A DNA stretch of 64,000 bases from Coprococcus sp. OM04-5BH. GTDB lineage: Bacteria; Bacillota; Clostridia; Lachnospirales; Lachnospiraceae. Each line of letters opens with the position of its first letter. Positions within the stretch are counted from its first letter, which is position 1. This document shows, in pieces, positions 9,272 to 19,451 of the stretch. The DNA lies in contig NZ_QULM01000005.1 of the NCBI RefSeq assembly GCF_003482105.1, forward strand, positions 1 through 64,000, given 5' to 3'. The position numbers and the translations under genes are program-made. Below the pieces are notes generated by a model. The model worked only from the letters and a program-made list of their open reading frames with translations. It searched no databases and was not told the origin of the DNA.

Positions 9272-10549
9272 ATGATTTTTAAGAAAACAAAACATTTAAA
9301 AGGGGAAATAACTGTACCCGGAGATAAATCCATCTCTCACAGAAGCATAATGCTTGGTTCCATAGCTTCGGGAATAACCGAGGTTCACGGCTTCTTAAAT
9401 GGTGCCGACTGTATCTCATCCATGAACTGTTTCAGGCAGATGGGTGTGGACATTGATTACGACGGCAGCATTGTCACAATCCACGGAAACGGTCTCCACG
9501 GTCTTAAAGCTCCTGCCGACACTCTGGATGTGGGAAACAGCGGAACCACCACAAGGCTTATGTCAGGTATCCTGGCTGCCCAGAATTTCTCTTCAAGAGT
9601 TATCGGTGATGACTCTATATGCAGACGTCCTATGAAGAGGATCATAACTCCCCTTGCCATGATGAGAGCTGACATAACCAGCGAGCGGGGAAATGACTGT
9701 GCCCCGCTTATCATAAACGGAAGGAAGCTTAAGGGCATACATTATGATTCTCCTGTAGCTTCAGCCCAGGTTAAATCCTGTGTGCTCCTTGCGGGTCTCT
9801 ATGCTGACGGTGAAACCAGCGTAACCGAACCGTATGTGTCAAGAAACCACACAGAGCTTATGCTTAATGCCTTCGGCGGCTCATGTACCACCCTTGGCAC
9901 CACTGCCACTGTAACTTCTGATCCTGTTCTCACAGGTCAGAAGATCGTTGTTCCGGGAGATATCTCTTCTGCTGCATACTTCCTGGTGGCTGGTCTTATT
10001 GCAGAGAACTCAGAGATCACCATTAAGAATGTGGGTATCAATCCTACCAGAGACGGAATTATAGATGTGATAAAGATGATGGGTGGCGATATAACATTTA
10101 CAAATGTCAATGCAGACTCAGGGGAGCCTACCGCAGACATCACTGTAAAGACCAGCAGTCTTAAGGGCTGCGTGATCGAGGGCGACATCATTCCAAAGCT
10201 CATAGATGAAATTCCTGTTATTGCGATCCTTGCCTGCTTCGCAGAGGGTGAAACCGTAATAAAGGACGCCGCAGAATTAAAGGTTAAGGAATCCAACCGT
10301 ATCGACGTTATGGTGAACAACCTTTCAGCCATGGGTGCTGACATAACAGGAACTGATGACGGCATGATCATCAGAGGTGGCAAGCCCCTTCACAGTGCAG
10401 TCATCCACAGCAAGAAGGATCACCGTATAGCCATGAGCTTTGCCGTTGCCGCCATGTGTGCAGAGGGCGAAACGGAAATCCTTGACGCCGACTGTGTGAA
10501 TATCTCATATCCTGATTTCTACAGGGATCTTGAAAATTTGCAGAAGTAA
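9272..10549 (+). CDS. aroA: 3-phosphoshikimate 1-carboxyvinyltransferase (EPSP synthase)
   Basis: 425 residues, normal family length. It joins PEP to shikimate-3-phosphate. Family motifs appear in order: GDKSISHRSIMLGS near the N-terminus, GNSGTTTRLMSG, RRPMKRI, AQVKSCVLLAGL, the catalytic region LIDEIPVIAILA, KVKESNRI and KDHRIAMSFAVAA. It follows tyrA and ends at a strong terminator. A shikimate kinase lies at the far end of the window rather than in this unit. Confidence 0.96.
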   Translation: MIFKKTKHLKGEITVPGDKSISHRSIMLGSIASGITEVHGFLNGADCISSMNCFRQMGVDIDYDGSIVTIHGNGLHGLKAPADTLDVGNSGTTTRLMSGILAAQNFSSRVIGDDSICRRPMKRIITPLAMMRADITSERGNDCAPLIINGRKLKGIHYDSPVASAQVKSCVLLAGLYADGETSVTEPYVSRNHTELMLNAFGGSCTTLGTTATVTSDPVLTGQKIVVPGDISSAAYFLVAGLIAENSEITIKNVGINPTRDGIIDVIKMMGGDITFTNVNADSGEPTADITVKTSSLKGCVIEGDIIPKLIDEIPVIAILACFAEGETVIKDAAELKVKESNRIDVMVNNLSAMGADITGTDDGMIIRGGKPLHSAVIHSKKDHRIAMSFAVAAMCAEGETEILDADCVNISYPDFYRDLENLQK

Positions 10550-10629
10550 TACAAAGAAATCCAAACGATATAAGTCAGTATTAATGTACCTGACAAAACC
10601 GGATACAGCATATTGATATGATTGTATAA

Positions 10630-10661
10630 AAAAGGAGAGGAAAACAAATTCCTCTCCTTTT
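10630..10661 (+). terminator. Terminator of tyrA-aroA
   Basis: A perfect 13-bp stem (AAAAGGAGAGGAA with its complement), six-base loop, then TATTTTATT. The A run on the other side may let it serve dapF as well. Confidence 0.88.
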
Positions 10662-10734
10662 ATTTTATTGCATTTTCTTCTGATCAATGCTTTTAACAAT
10701 CTATTGCATACGGACTTTTCTTTAAGCTTACATC

Positions 10735-11577
10735 TTATAAAGCAGTAACATCTATCTCCCCATCAAATACAACTCTTGCAGGACCTGTCATGTATATAAC
10801 ATTTTTCTCCCTGTCCCATCTGATGATAAGATCACCGCCAAGCAGTGTGATAGTCACTTCGTCCTCTGTCTTGCCGTTTAAGATACATGCAACCGCTGTG
10901 GCACAGGTTCCTGTTCCGCAGGCAAGGGTCTCTCCGGTTCCTCGCTCCCACACTCTCATCTTGGCATGGGTTCTGTCTATAACCTGGCAGAATTCCGCAT
11001 TTACCCTTCTTGGAAATGCCTTGTGGTGCTCAAACAATGGTCCCACCTCATGAAGTGGAAAGTTATCAACGTCATCTACAAATACTACACTGTGGGGATT
11101 TCCCATGGATACGCAGGTCATTTTGTATTCCTTGCCATCCACCTCTATAGGACTGTCTATAACTGAGTCACCCTCACCAACTACCGGTACAAGCTCCGGC
11201 TTAAGGATAGGTTCACCCATATTTACAGTTACCATATCAACCTTGCCGTCCTTTATGAGGAACTTAAGGTACTTTATTCCGGCAAGGGTCTCAACAGAAA
11301 CCTCGGTCTTGTCAGTGAGACCATAATCATAAACGTATTTGCCTACGCAGCGGATTCCGTTTCCGCACATCTCCGACTCGGATCCGTCTGCATTGAACAT
11401 AGTCATTCTGAAATCTGCCACCTCACTTGGACGTATCAGGATAAGTCCGTCTGAGCCTATTCCAAAATGTCTGTCACTTACCTTTACTGCAAGCTCTGAT
11501 GGATTTTCAATCTTTTCCTCAAAGCAATTAACGTACACGTAATCATTTCCAAGACCCTGCATTTTAGTAAATTTCAT
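10735..11577 (-). CDS. dapF: Diaminopimelate epimerase
   Basis: 280 residues. It interconverts LL- and meso-diaminopimelate for lysine and peptidoglycan synthesis. Both active-site cysteines are visible, in [13 protein letters not shown] (about residue 71) and [16 protein letters not shown] (about residue 219). The N-terminus [16 protein letters not shown] is typical. AAGGAGG precedes ATG 11577. A degenerate copy of repeat family A sits immediately upstream. Confidence 0.95.
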   Translation of the reverse strand: MKFTKMQGLGNDYVYVNCFEEKIENPSELAVKVSDRHFGIGSDGLILIRPSEVADFRMTMFNADGSESEMCGNGIRCVGKYVYDYGLTDKTEVSVETLAGIKYLKFLIKDGKVDMVTVNMGEPILKPELVPVVGEGDSVIDSPIEVDGKEYKMTCVSMGNPHSVVFVDDVDNFPLHEVGPLFEHHKAFPRRVNAEFCQVIDRTHAKMRVWERGTGETLACGTGTCATAVACILNGKTEDEVTITLLGGDLIIRWDREKNVIYMTGPARVVFDGEIDVTAL

Positions 11578-11599
11578 AATTCCAGCCTCCTTATATTGA

Positions 11600-11656
11600 T
11601 CATCAACCCATTAAAATGTGCCGACACTGCATGTCAGGTTTTCATATAAAACCTAA
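11600..11656 (-). repeat. Repeat family A, degenerate copy
   Basis: On the minus strand it carries AGGTTTTATATGAAAACCT followed by GACATGCAGTGTCGG, matching the double-hairpin repeat seen twice at 42713-42876. The hairpin arms differ by paired changes (AGG/CCT for AAG/CTT). Confidence 0.6.
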
Positions 11657-11671
11657 TGAAATAATTATTAT

Positions 11672-12445
11672 TTATCTGGTTGCCCGCTTCAACATCTTCT
11701 GTTTAACCTGCGGAGTTATGAGCAGCTCCTGCTCCATGAAGTTGTCCAGCGTTCCGTATCTCATTTCTATCTCTTCAAATGCTGCCTCGAGATATTTCCT
11801 GTCGGCAATATAGGCATCCCTCGCCGCCTCGGCACGGGATTTGTCTCCTGTGGAAAGGAACACCTTCCAATACGCCTTCTTGCCCTTTGCCGCCGACACT
11901 GTATTTGTATATACATAATCGTCAAATATAGTGTCCATATCCACATCCAGCATATATAAAAACAGTGCAGACACCAGCCCACATCTGTCCTTTCCCTCGG
12001 TGCAATGCCAGAGAAGAGCTCCCTCTCTCTTGTCATCGCATATTACCTCAAATACCTCCTTGAGCTTCTCAATGGAAAATGGATTAGAAACTATCTTCCT
12101 GTATATGGCAGGCAGCTCGGGTATCTCAACATTTTTGTTATCAAGATCCTTCTCGTGGGTTATACCAAGCATTGCACTGGTAAGCAGCGGAATATGTGTC
12201 CACTCCACTCCGTCTATCTCCCTGTCAGGCTTTTCCCTGATCTCAGTATGGGTTCTGAGATCTATTATATGCTTCACCTCATATGTGTGGGTCAACGTAT
12301 CAGCATCGCCGTAGCTTATGTCATTTAAGACACTTCCCCTTAAGAACATATGCGGATTTATCATCTTTCCATGTTTATTTTTAAGGCCTCCGAAATCCCG
12401 GACATTGCCTGCCCCCTTTAATTTTATGTTCTGTATACTCTGCAA
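11672..12445 (-). CDS. Tyrosine-protein phosphatase (Y_phosphatase3 type)
   Basis: 257 residues beginning with TTG at 12445, chosen because AGGAG lies six bases upstream and GNVRDFGG, the usual family opening, follows at residues 13-20. The P-loop HCTEGKDRCG places the nucleophile Cys at 148 and the Arg at 154; IDLRTHTE near 61-68 is also typical. It is cytoplasmic with no signal peptide. Substrates in this family range from phosphotyrosine proteins to phosphoinositides, so the target is not predictable here. Confidence 0.85.
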   Translation of the reverse strand: MQSIQNIKLKGAGNVRDFGGLKNKHGKMINPHMFLRGSVLNDISYGDADTLTHTYEVKHIIDLRTHTEIREKPDREIDGVEWTHIPLLTSAMLGITHEKDLDNKNVEIPELPAIYRKIVSNPFSIEKLKEVFEVICDDKREGALLWHCTEGKDRCGLVSALFLYMLDVDMDTIFDDYVYTNTVSAAKGKKAYWKVFLSTGDKSRAEAARDAYIADRKYLEAAFEEIEMRYGTLDNFMEQELLITPQVKQKMLKRATR

Positions 12446-12531
12446 GTAAATCTCCTCCCGAAACCGACATATACGGATATATTACCATATTTTCTTCCCG
12501 GTTAAAAGCCAAAGCCCTCATTTTATTCACG

Positions 12532-12562
12532 TATTGTAACCATGTCGCAGACACCATTACAA
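12532..12562. repeat. Repeat family B, copy 1
   Basis: Palindrome ATTGTAACCATGTC-GCA-GACACCATTACAAT. The core resembles copies at 19895-19937 and 45681-45722, while the outer arms differ but remain self-complementary. Confidence 0.6.
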
Positions 12563-12567
12563 TAAAT

Positions 12568-12607
12568 AATGCCGCATGGCAAACCTGTAAGTTCACCATA
12601 CGGCATT
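12568..12607 (-). terminator. Terminator of pheS-pheT-queA
   Basis: A 12-bp stem (AATGCCGTATGG with CCATGCGGCATT, one G-U pair) just past queA on the minus strand, followed by ATTTATT. Confidence 0.75.
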
Positions 12608-12652
12608 ACTGATTATTTTTAACAAATCAAGAATACATATATCAAAAAGCTT

Positions 12653-13720
12653 TTACTTGATCAACATAGCATCCCCAAATGAGAAAAATCTGTACTTTTC
12701 TTCCACAGCCACCTTATAAGCCTCAAGTATATGTTCCCTGTCATAGAGGGCTGATACCAGCATGAGAAGGGTTGACTCCGGCAGATGGAAGTTTGTGATA
12801 AGTGCGTCTATTACCTTGAATTTGTATCCCGGGTAGATAAATATATCTGTCCATCTGCTGCCTGCATTTACAGTTCCGTCATCATCTGCCATGGATTCAA
12901 GAGTTCTTGTACTGGTGGTTCCAACCGATACTATCCTGCCGCCTGCTGCCTTAGTGGCATTGATCATATCTGCTGCGTCCTGCTCTATAATGCAGAATTC
13001 TGAGTGCATGTGATGATCCAGGATATTCTCCTCCTTTACGGGGCGGAAGGTTCCAAGTCCCACATGAAGGGTAACATGGGCGATCTTTATGCCCTTTTCC
13101 TTTATCTGATCAAGAAGCTCTGTTGTAAAATGAAGTCCTGCTGTAGGTGCTGCGGCCGAACCGTCGTGCTCAGCATAAACAGTCTGGTATCTGTTCTTGT
13201 CCTTAAGCTTGTGAGTGATGTAAGGTGGAAGCGGCATCTGTCCCAGTTCATCAAGGATCTCTTCGAATATTCCCTCATACTCAAATCTTATAAGACGGTT
13301 GCCCTCCTCAACTATATCCACGACCTCACCTACAAGCTTGCCTTTTATAAGTCCTGTCTCCGGATCAGGCTCGCCTGATTCTGCCCCGAATACTATACGG
13401 GCACCGATACGGCACTTCTTTCCGGGCTTCACCAGTGTCTCCCAGGTGCAGTCATCCTTACGCTTAAGAAGCAGCACCTCTATGGAAGCTCCTGTGTCCT
13501 CCTTGACACCCATGAGTCTTGCCGGAAGCACCTTGGTATCATTTATTACCAGGCAGTCCCCCGGGTTTAAATAATCTATTATGTCATAGAAATGTTTATG
13601 TTCAATTGTATTTTCCTGTCTGTCAAGAACCATAAGCCTTGATTCACTTCTCTTTAAAAGCGGATCCTGGGCGATCAGCTCCTGTGGCAGGTCATAATAA
13701 AAATCAGTTAATTTCATCAT
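12653..13720 (-). CDS. queA: S-adenosylmethionine:tRNA ribosyltransferase-isomerase
   Basis: 355 residues. It transfers ribosyl from SAM to 7-aminomethyl-deazaguanine in tRNA, the epoxyqueuosine step of queuosine synthesis. Typical segments include [15 protein letters not shown] at the N-terminus, [33 protein letters not shown] and [21 protein letters not shown] lies eight bases before ATG 13720. It follows pheT by 18 bases, so it is probably co-transcribed and under the phenylalanine T-box. Confidence 0.95.
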   Translation of the reverse strand: MMKLTDFYYDLPQELIAQDPLLKRSESRLMVLDRQENTIEHKHFYDIIDYLNPGDCLVINDTKVLPARLMGVKEDTGASIEVLLLKRKDDCTWETLVKPGKKCRIGARIVFGAESGEPDPETGLIKGKLVGEVVDIVEEGNRLIRFEYEGIFEEILDELGQMPLPPYITHKLKDKNRYQTVYAEHDGSAAAPTAGLHFTTELLDQIKEKGIKIAHVTLHVGLGTFRPVKEENILDHHMHSEFCIIEQDAADMINATKAAGGRIVSVGTTSTRTLESMADDDGTVNAGSRWTDIFIYPGYKFKVIDALITNFHLPESTLLMLVSALYDREHILEAYKVAVEEKYRFFSFGDAMLIK

Positions 13721-13738
13721 ATTATCATTCCTTATAGA

Positions 13739-16168
13739 TTAAGCTCTGATCTCTATTCCAAGCTTTGAAAGCTCCTTAAGGATCTTGTCAATTATCTTAT
13801 CAACCTCTGCTGTCTCAAGAGTTCTGTCCTTTGCACGGAAGGTCATTGTGTAAGCTACAGACTTCTTACCCTTAGCGATCTGCTCACCCTCGTATACATC
13901 GAAGAGCTTGTAGCTCTCAAGAAGCTTGCCGCCACACTTCTTGATAACTTCCTCTATCTGACCTACAAATATTGACTTGTCCATAACAAGACTTAAGTCT
14001 CTTGTACTTCCAGGGAACTTGGCAATTCCTTCGTACTTAATATCAAAGCTTGAAAGCTCTACAAGAGTTGGCATATCGATGATAGCCACATAAGCCTCAG
14101 CCTTGAAGCTGTAGTTGTCACATACCTCAGGATGAACCTGACCGATCACACCGATAAGCTCATCCCCCTTAACGATCTTAGCCTGACGTCCCGGATGAAG
14201 GAATGGATACTCTGTTGTAGGCACATATGTGCACTGACCTTTTAATCCAAGCTTGTCTGTAAGCTCCTCAAGAACACCCTTGAGATCGAAGAAATCTCCG
14301 TCACCGTACATACCGATGGTGAGCTTCATTCTCTCCTCAGGAAGCTCTGTAAGAGGAAGTGCCTTTGGAAGATATACATTGCCAAATTCATAAAGCTTGG
14401 CAACCTTGTTCTTTCTGTTGGCATTTGTAGCAAGAGATGTCAACATTCCGTTTAATGAGATGGTTCTCATGATACTGAAATCTTCACCAAGAGGATTTGA
14501 AATTGTTACTGTCTTTCTGTAATCTGAGTCAGCAGGAAGAAGCAGCTTGTCAAATACCTTCGGGCTTTCAAATGAGTAACACATACCGCCTGAGAAACCA
14601 TTTCCCTCAAGTATGTCTCTGCAGATAGCTTCTATTCTCTGGTTATATGGAAGCTTACCTACTGTAGCCTCACCCTTTGGAAGTGATACAGGGATCTTGT
14701 CATAACCGTAAAATCTTGCAACTTCCTCTGCAAGGTCTGCCATACAGTTGAGATCCTGTCTGAATGTAGGAACTGTAAGGGTATTTGCCTCTTTATCATA
14801 AGTAAGACCTAATCTGTCGAAGTAGTAAAGCATTTCTTCAGGCTTAACATCTGTGCCAAGAAGTGCATTCATCTTATCAGGCTCAAATGGAAGAACCTTT
14901 GGCATGACAGGATCAGGATATACATCCACAACTCCTCCTACTACCTCACCTGCACCCATTTCCTCAATGAGCTGGCAGGCTCTGTTCATAGCCTCAAGAG
15001 CAAGATTTGGATCAAGTCCCTTGGTGAACTTGAAGGCTGCGTCTGTGGCAAGGTTCAGTCTTCTGGATGAAAGTCTGATATTTGTTCCGTCGAAGCATGC
15101 TGCTTCAAATAAAAGTGTGCTGATCTCATCTGTAACCATGGAGTTCTCGCCACCCATGATACCTGCAATACCGATCTCCTTCTCGCCGTCGCAGATCATA
15201 AGCACGTTGTTGTCAAGGTTTCTCTCCTGTCCGTCAAGGGTAGTGAACTTGTCTCCATCCTTTGCACGGCGTACCACGATCTTGTTGCCTGCTATGGTAC
15301 TTAAGTCATAAGCATGCATTGGCTGACCGTACTCCTCCATTACATAGTTTGTAATATCAACAAGGTTGTTTATTGAACGGATACCCTGTGAAGCAAGTCT
15401 CTCCTGCATCCACTTAGGTGATGGTCCTATCTTAAGGTTCTTTACTACTCTTGCTGTGTATCTTGGACACAGGTCAGTATCCTGAACCTCAACCTTTATA
15501 TAATCATTTACATCTTCGTCATTTCCGGTTTCCTTTACAACAGGTGGGTAGAATGGCTTGTCAAATGTTGCTGCTGCCTCTCTTGCCATACCGATGATGG
15601 AGAAGCAGTCAACTCTGTTTGAGGTGATCTCATACTCTACTACCACATCGTCAAGACCAAGTGCCTTAACTGCGTTATCCCCCGGCTTAACTCCTGATGT
15701 CTCAGGAAATACATAAACTCCGTCCTCAGGTGCTTCCGGATAGAAGTCTCTTGAAGAGCCAAGCTCCTCAATACCGCACATCATACCATTTGAAAGAACG
15801 CCACGAAGCTTGCCCTTCTTTATCTTTATTCCGTCAGGATATGTGTTATCATCGCCATGGGCAGCGGCTACTTTACCACCGTCAAGAACTACAGGGATAA
15901 CATCTCCCACCTTTACGTTCTTGGCACCTGTTACTATCTGTACAGGCTCCTCGGCTCCTATATCCACCTGGCATACAACTAACTTGTCTGCATCAGGATG
16001 TTTCTCCATTGTAAGGATCTTTCCTACTACGATCTTCTCAAGATTTTTATCTTTTCTCTCATAACCTTCTACATGTGAGCCTGACAGTGTGATGGCGTCA
16101 ACAAATTCTTCTGCTGTTACATCAAGGTCAGGAACATAAGCCTTTAACCATGAAATTGGTGTATTCAT
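13739..16168 (-). CDS. pheT: Phenylalanine-tRNA ligase beta subunit
   Basis: 809 residues, the long bacterial form. Order: a tRNA-binding OB-fold (about 40-150, VGKILTMEKHPDADKL), the B3/B4 editing region, a B5 domain (about 405-475), the core-like fold, and a C-terminal anticodon-binding FDX-ACB domain (about 715-808, KFPGSTRDLSLVMDK). It works as an alpha2-beta2 tetramer with PheS, encoded 45 bases upstream. The start has AAGGAGAG. Confidence 0.97.
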   Translation of the reverse strand: MNTPISWLKAYVPDLDVTAEEFVDAITLSGSHVEGYERKDKNLEKIVVGKILTMEKHPDADKLVVCQVDIGAEEPVQIVTGAKNVKVGDVIPVVLDGGKVAAAHGDDNTYPDGIKIKKGKLRGVLSNGMMCGIEELGSSRDFYPEAPEDGVYVFPETSGVKPGDNAVKALGLDDVVVEYEITSNRVDCFSIIGMAREAAATFDKPFYPPVVKETGNDEDVNDYIKVEVQDTDLCPRYTARVVKNLKIGPSPKWMQERLASQGIRSINNLVDITNYVMEEYGQPMHAYDLSTIAGNKIVVRRAKDGDKFTTLDGQERNLDNNVLMICDGEKEIGIAGIMGGENSMVTDEISTLLFEAACFDGTNIRLSSRRLNLATDAAFKFTKGLDPNLALEAMNRACQLIEEMGAGEVVGGVVDVYPDPVMPKVLPFEPDKMNALLGTDVKPEEMLYYFDRLGLTYDKEANTLTVPTFRQDLNCMADLAEEVARFYGYDKIPVSLPKGEATVGKLPYNQRIEAICRDILEGNGFSGGMCYSFESPKVFDKLLLPADSDYRKTVTISNPLGEDFSIMRTISLNGMLTSLATNANRKNKVAKLYEFGNVYLPKALPLTELPEERMKLTIGMYGDGDFFDLKGVLEELTDKLGLKGQCTYVPTTEYPFLHPGRQAKIVKGDELIGVIGQVHPEVCDNYSFKAEAYVAIIDMPTLVELSSFDIKYEGIAKFPGSTRDLSLVMDKSIFVGQIEEVIKKCGGKLLESYKLFDVYEGEQIAKGKKSVAYTMTFRAKDRTLETAEVDKIIDKILKELSKLGIEIRA

Positions 16169-16213
16169 TATTTACTCTCCTTATATTCTATCTAAATCAA
16201 TCATTACCTTTTC

Positions 16214-17233
16214 CTAGAACTGCTCAAGGAATCTTGTATCATTTTCATAAAGAAGTCTCATGTCATCGATCTCGTACTTGAGAAGTGTAACTCTCTCAAG
16301 ACCGATACCAAATGCAAATCCTGAATAAACCTCAGGGTCAATACCACAATCCTTAAGTACCTTTGGATGAACCATTCCACATCCAAGGATCTCTATCCAG
16401 CCACTTCCCTTACATACACGACAACCCTTGCCGCCACACTTGAAGCAGCTTACATCAACCTCTGCCGATGGCTCTGTAAATGGGAAATGATGTGGTCTGA
16501 ATTTAACCTTTGTTCCTTCGCCGAAGAACTCATTTGCCCACTGCTGCAATGTTCCCTTAAGGTCAGCCATTGTAATTCCCTTGTCGATTACAAGACCTTC
16601 AACCTGATGGAATGATGGTGAATGGGTTGCGTCAACCTCATCTGCTCTGAATACTCGTCCCGGTGAAAGTATTCTGATAGGAAGCTTGCCCTTCTCCATT
16701 ATTCTTGCCTGTACAGGTGATGTCTGGGTTCTTAAAAGGATATCCTTTGTTACATAAAATGTGTCCTGCTCATCCTTTGCAGGGTGATTTGCAGGGATAT
16801 TTAAAAGCTCGAAATTGTACTTATCGTACTCAACCTCAGGTCCTTCAACAATCTCATAACCCATACCTATGAATACTCTCTCAAGATCCTCAAGGGCGAT
16901 CTGGTTTGGATGTCTGTGACCTATTACCTTCTTGACACCCGGAAGAGTAACGTCTATGGTCTCTCTCTTCATCTTCTCTGTACGAAGTTCGCGATTGATC
17001 TCCTTTGACTTAGCCTCCAGTGCTGACTCAATGGCTGCTCTTGCTTCATTTACGAACTGACCAACCTTTGGTCTGTCCTCAGGTGCTACATCCTTCATAC
17101 CCTTTAATACCTGGGTAAGTTCACCCTTCTTTCCAAGAACTGCTACCTTTACATCATTGAGCAGTGTAAGTTCATGGGCATTTTCAATCTTTGAAAGTGC
17201 CTCGGCTTTGATAGCCTCCAATTTCTCTTTCAT
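16214..17233 (-). CDS. pheS: Phenylalanine-tRNA ligase alpha subunit
   Basis: 339 residues. An N-terminal coiled-coil (about 1-85) that contacts tRNA is followed by a class II catalytic core: motif 2 region VFRADEVDATHSPSFHQVEG and motif 3 GFAFGIGLERVTLLKY. GGAGAA precedes ATG 17233. It is the first gene after the T-box leader. Confidence 0.97.
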   Translation of the reverse strand: MKEKLEAIKAEALSKIENAHELTLLNDVKVAVLGKKGELTQVLKGMKDVAPEDRPKVGQFVNEARAAIESALEAKSKEINRELRTEKMKRETIDVTLPGVKKVIGHRHPNQIALEDLERVFIGMGYEIVEGPEVEYDKYNFELLNIPANHPAKDEQDTFYVTKDILLRTQTSPVQARIMEKGKLPIRILSPGRVFRADEVDATHSPSFHQVEGLVIDKGITMADLKGTLQQWANEFFGEGTKVKFRPHHFPFTEPSAEVDVSCFKCGGKGCRVCKGSGWIEILGCGMVHPKVLKDCGIDPEVYSGFAFGIGLERVTLLKYEIDDMRLLYENDTRFLEQF

Positions 17234-17278
17234 TGTAGTTCTCCTTTTTTATAATTTGCAAATATCAGTTGATTAAAT

Positions 17279-17560
17279 AAAAAAAACCGTCCCTACATTA
17301 AAAACATAGGGACGGATATATTCCGCGATACCACCCTGATTCCGGACACCTGTTGACCCGCTTCATTAAAACCCGATCATCATCTGACATCCGACACTCA
17401 TTAGCTGCTTAACGCGCACCTCACGTCAATCCCTACCAAGTGGCAATCTCTTCAGGACTGAATACTCAGATGTGAAATTAAAACATGTGCCGAACTTAGT
17501 TGGGCTCCCAGCCAATGGCCCATCCTCTCTGGAAGAAGCAGATGTTCTTTTGCATCGTCA
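17279..17560 (-). promoter_or_regulatory. T-box leader of pheST-queA
   Basis: The T-box core AGGGTGGTATCGCGG is at 17337-17323. Its UGGU would pair with the tRNA acceptor end of a tRNA having discriminator A, as tRNA-Phe does. The terminator CCGTCCCTA/TAGGGACGG (17315-17307 with 17295-17287) with a long T run follows. A probable specifier TTC (Phe) is at 17462-17460 within GAGTATTCAG. Uncharged tRNA-Phe should favour the antiterminator and turn the operon on. Confidence 0.93.
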
Positions 17561-17587
17561 TAGTAGATTATTAAACTGTACTAATAC

Positions 17588-17615
17588 AATATAGCACAAT
17601 TCATTATTTAGTCAA
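17588..17615 (-). promoter_or_regulatory. Promoter of the pheST T-box operon
   Basis: TTGACT (17615-17610), 16 bases, TATATT (17593-17588), directly before the T-box leader. Confidence 0.7.
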
Positions 17616-17640
17616 CCGGTTTTTTGAACTGCATTAACTA

Positions 17641-19248
17641 TCATTTCATTTTCACGATCTCTACACCATTATAATAGTGTTTTATGATCTCATCGGCGGT
17701 GAAGCCTATGGCTGCAAGGCAGTTAGAACCGTTCTGGCTCATGCCAACGCCATGGCCGAAGCCGCCTCCCTTCACGGTAACATTTCCATTTTCATCCATG
17801 TCCACATAGAAAAAAGCGCTCGGAAGGTTGCTCCATCCTGTAAGGCCGGTTCCGTCCTGTTTGACTATACTAACATGCTTCGGAGACAAAACCGCCCTTA
17901 TATTACTCTGCCCTGTAACCTTTATGGTATGCTCGGTGCCCTTTATGACAAGAGCCTGTACCATTCCGCTTTCGCTCCGCTCGGCAACCGTCACTCCCAC
18001 AATATATCCCAGTGTGGCAAATGCCTGTGTGGCAGGCTGATATTCTCCCATACTGTCAAGAACGTAAAAGCTTCCAAGATTTCCCTGCATAACGTTGTAC
18101 AGCACTTCATTTATGGTGTCTCCGATTTCACTGTTGGTATACTCCACCCTCCAACGGAAAAACGGTTCATTTTTTTCAACAGTATCGTATCTTCCGCCTG
18201 TATCTATAAAGCTTCTGAAATTCCCCTCATTTGTCAGGTCATAATCAGTGGCCAGAGTCTCCACGGCAGTCTCTATATTTGCATTTAGATATGCTCTTGC
18301 CTCCCCGCCCCACACCTCGCTGTTGGAGCAGGTGGTTCCGCAGGATGTAGAGAAATAAAATGTCTCTATGATCTCGCCATCGTAGGTTGCCACCTCGCTT
18401 CTGGTGGAATCAACTGCTGCTATGGAAGCCTCTGTTTCCGGGAAATTATTATATACCTGATAGACCGCAGTATCATCAAGATCTGCCCCATCGTCATCCG
18501 CTGCTCCTTTCTCAAGAAGACTGAGCACATAGCCTCTGGCACATATTGCCTGAGCCTTTAACGCCTCCATGCAGAAGGACTCCGGCACCTCGCTTGACAC
18601 AACGGCATAGAGATACTGCTCCAGTGGCAGGATATTTATTATCTTGTATCCATAATCTGTTGAGTATATATGGAGAGTTCCACGATAAGACGGATTGCCG
18701 CCTGACTTATCTACGCTGTCAAGCTGCACCCTTCCCGACTCGTCATTTGGGGAAATATACATGTCCACACCATTTTCTATGCCGGCTGCCGCAAGCTCCA
18801 TGGTCTCGCCGGACTCCATGTAACGGATACAGCTTCCATCATTTACGGAGCAGTCTCCCCCTGCTGTAAGCCTGACAAATGGGTGTGTCCTCCCACCGCC
18901 TGAGTATGTGATCGCCACAGCCACCTGCCGCTCATTTGCATAATCAAGGGGCGTATCCTCAGGCGCCCCTGTCGGAATTTTACCATCAGTTCCTGTAGTA
19001 CCGTTGATAGGCGAGCTTCCTTGTTCACCGGCTGCATTGTCTGGTGATGAGCTTCCCGAAGCTCCGGTCTCCTTATCTCCCGTCTCATCATAGCTTACTA
19101 TGTATACCATATTGTCGGCTTTGTTTTCCTTTGGTGTGTTTTTCTGTGCCAGATAGCTTCCAATGCTTGGAGCATATATGACACCGGTTATCATTAGTAT
19201 GAGGATCAATAATGTGCCCATTATGTAGGGCTTTCTCCATTTCTTCAT
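17641..19248 (-). CDS. spoIID: SpoIID/LytB-family protein
   Basis: 535 residues from ATG 19248 (AAGGG seven bases upstream; 19254 is the alternative). An earlier frame start would read through hairpin-rich leader. One N-terminal membrane anchor (about 8-28, IMGTLLILILMITGVIY) and a Ser/Gly/Thr-rich linker precede the SpoIID domain (about 205-530). Visible landmarks are ILPLEQYLYAVVSSEVPESF, with the conserved catalytic-region Glu, EALKAQAICARGYVL, YFSTSCGTTCSNSEVWGG and GHGVGMSQNG. SpoIID is a lytic transglycosylase used in engulfment. Some family members act in vegetative cells, so sporulation is likely but not proven. No SpoIIP or SpoIIM gene is nearby. Confidence 0.87.
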   Translation of the reverse strand: MKKWRKPYIMGTLLILILMITGVIYAPSIGSYLAQKNTPKENKADNMVYIVSYDETGDKETGASGSSSPDNAAGEQGSSPINGTTGTDGKIPTGAPEDTPLDYANERQVAVAITYSGGGRTHPFVRLTAGGDCSVNDGSCIRYMESGETMELAAAGIENGVDMYISPNDESGRVQLDSVDKSGGNPSYRGTLHIYSTDYGYKIINILPLEQYLYAVVSSEVPESFCMEALKAQAICARGYVLSLLEKGAADDDGADLDDTAVYQVYNNFPETEASIAAVDSTRSEVATYDGEIIETFYFSTSCGTTCSNSEVWGGEARAYLNANIETAVETLATDYDLTNEGNFRSFIDTGGRYDTVEKNEPFFRWRVEYTNSEIGDTINEVLYNVMQGNLGSFYVLDSMGEYQPATQAFATLGYIVGVTVAERSESGMVQALVIKGTEHTIKVTGQSNIRAVLSPKHVSIVKQDGTGLTGWSNLPSAFFYVDMDENGNVTVKGGGFGHGVGMSQNGSNCLAAIGFTADEIIKHYYNGVEIVKMK

Positions 19249-19294
19249 TCTCATACCCTTTCGATTTGAATATCCGTTTGTGTTTAAAATTGCA

Positions 19295-19319
19295 ATCGAG
19301 TAGGCTTCTCCTACTCGAT
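19295..19319 (-). repeat. Repeat family D, copy 1
   Basis: Perfect 10-bp hairpin ATCGAGTAGG-CTTCT-CCTACTCGAT with TGCAATATATGT beyond it. The same hairpin and flank occur at 44057-44081. Both copies lie about 50 bases upstream of a minus-strand start codon (spoIID, dus). Confidence 0.75.
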
Positions 19320-19451
19320 CCGTGCAATATATGTCATCTCGCCTATCGGCTCGATGAACATTGGCCTTCATATAGAAATTTATGCAAGCATAATTTCTGC
19401 ATGAAGGCTTATTGCACAGCGATAAAACACGCTTTGCGAGTTTTATCCGCT

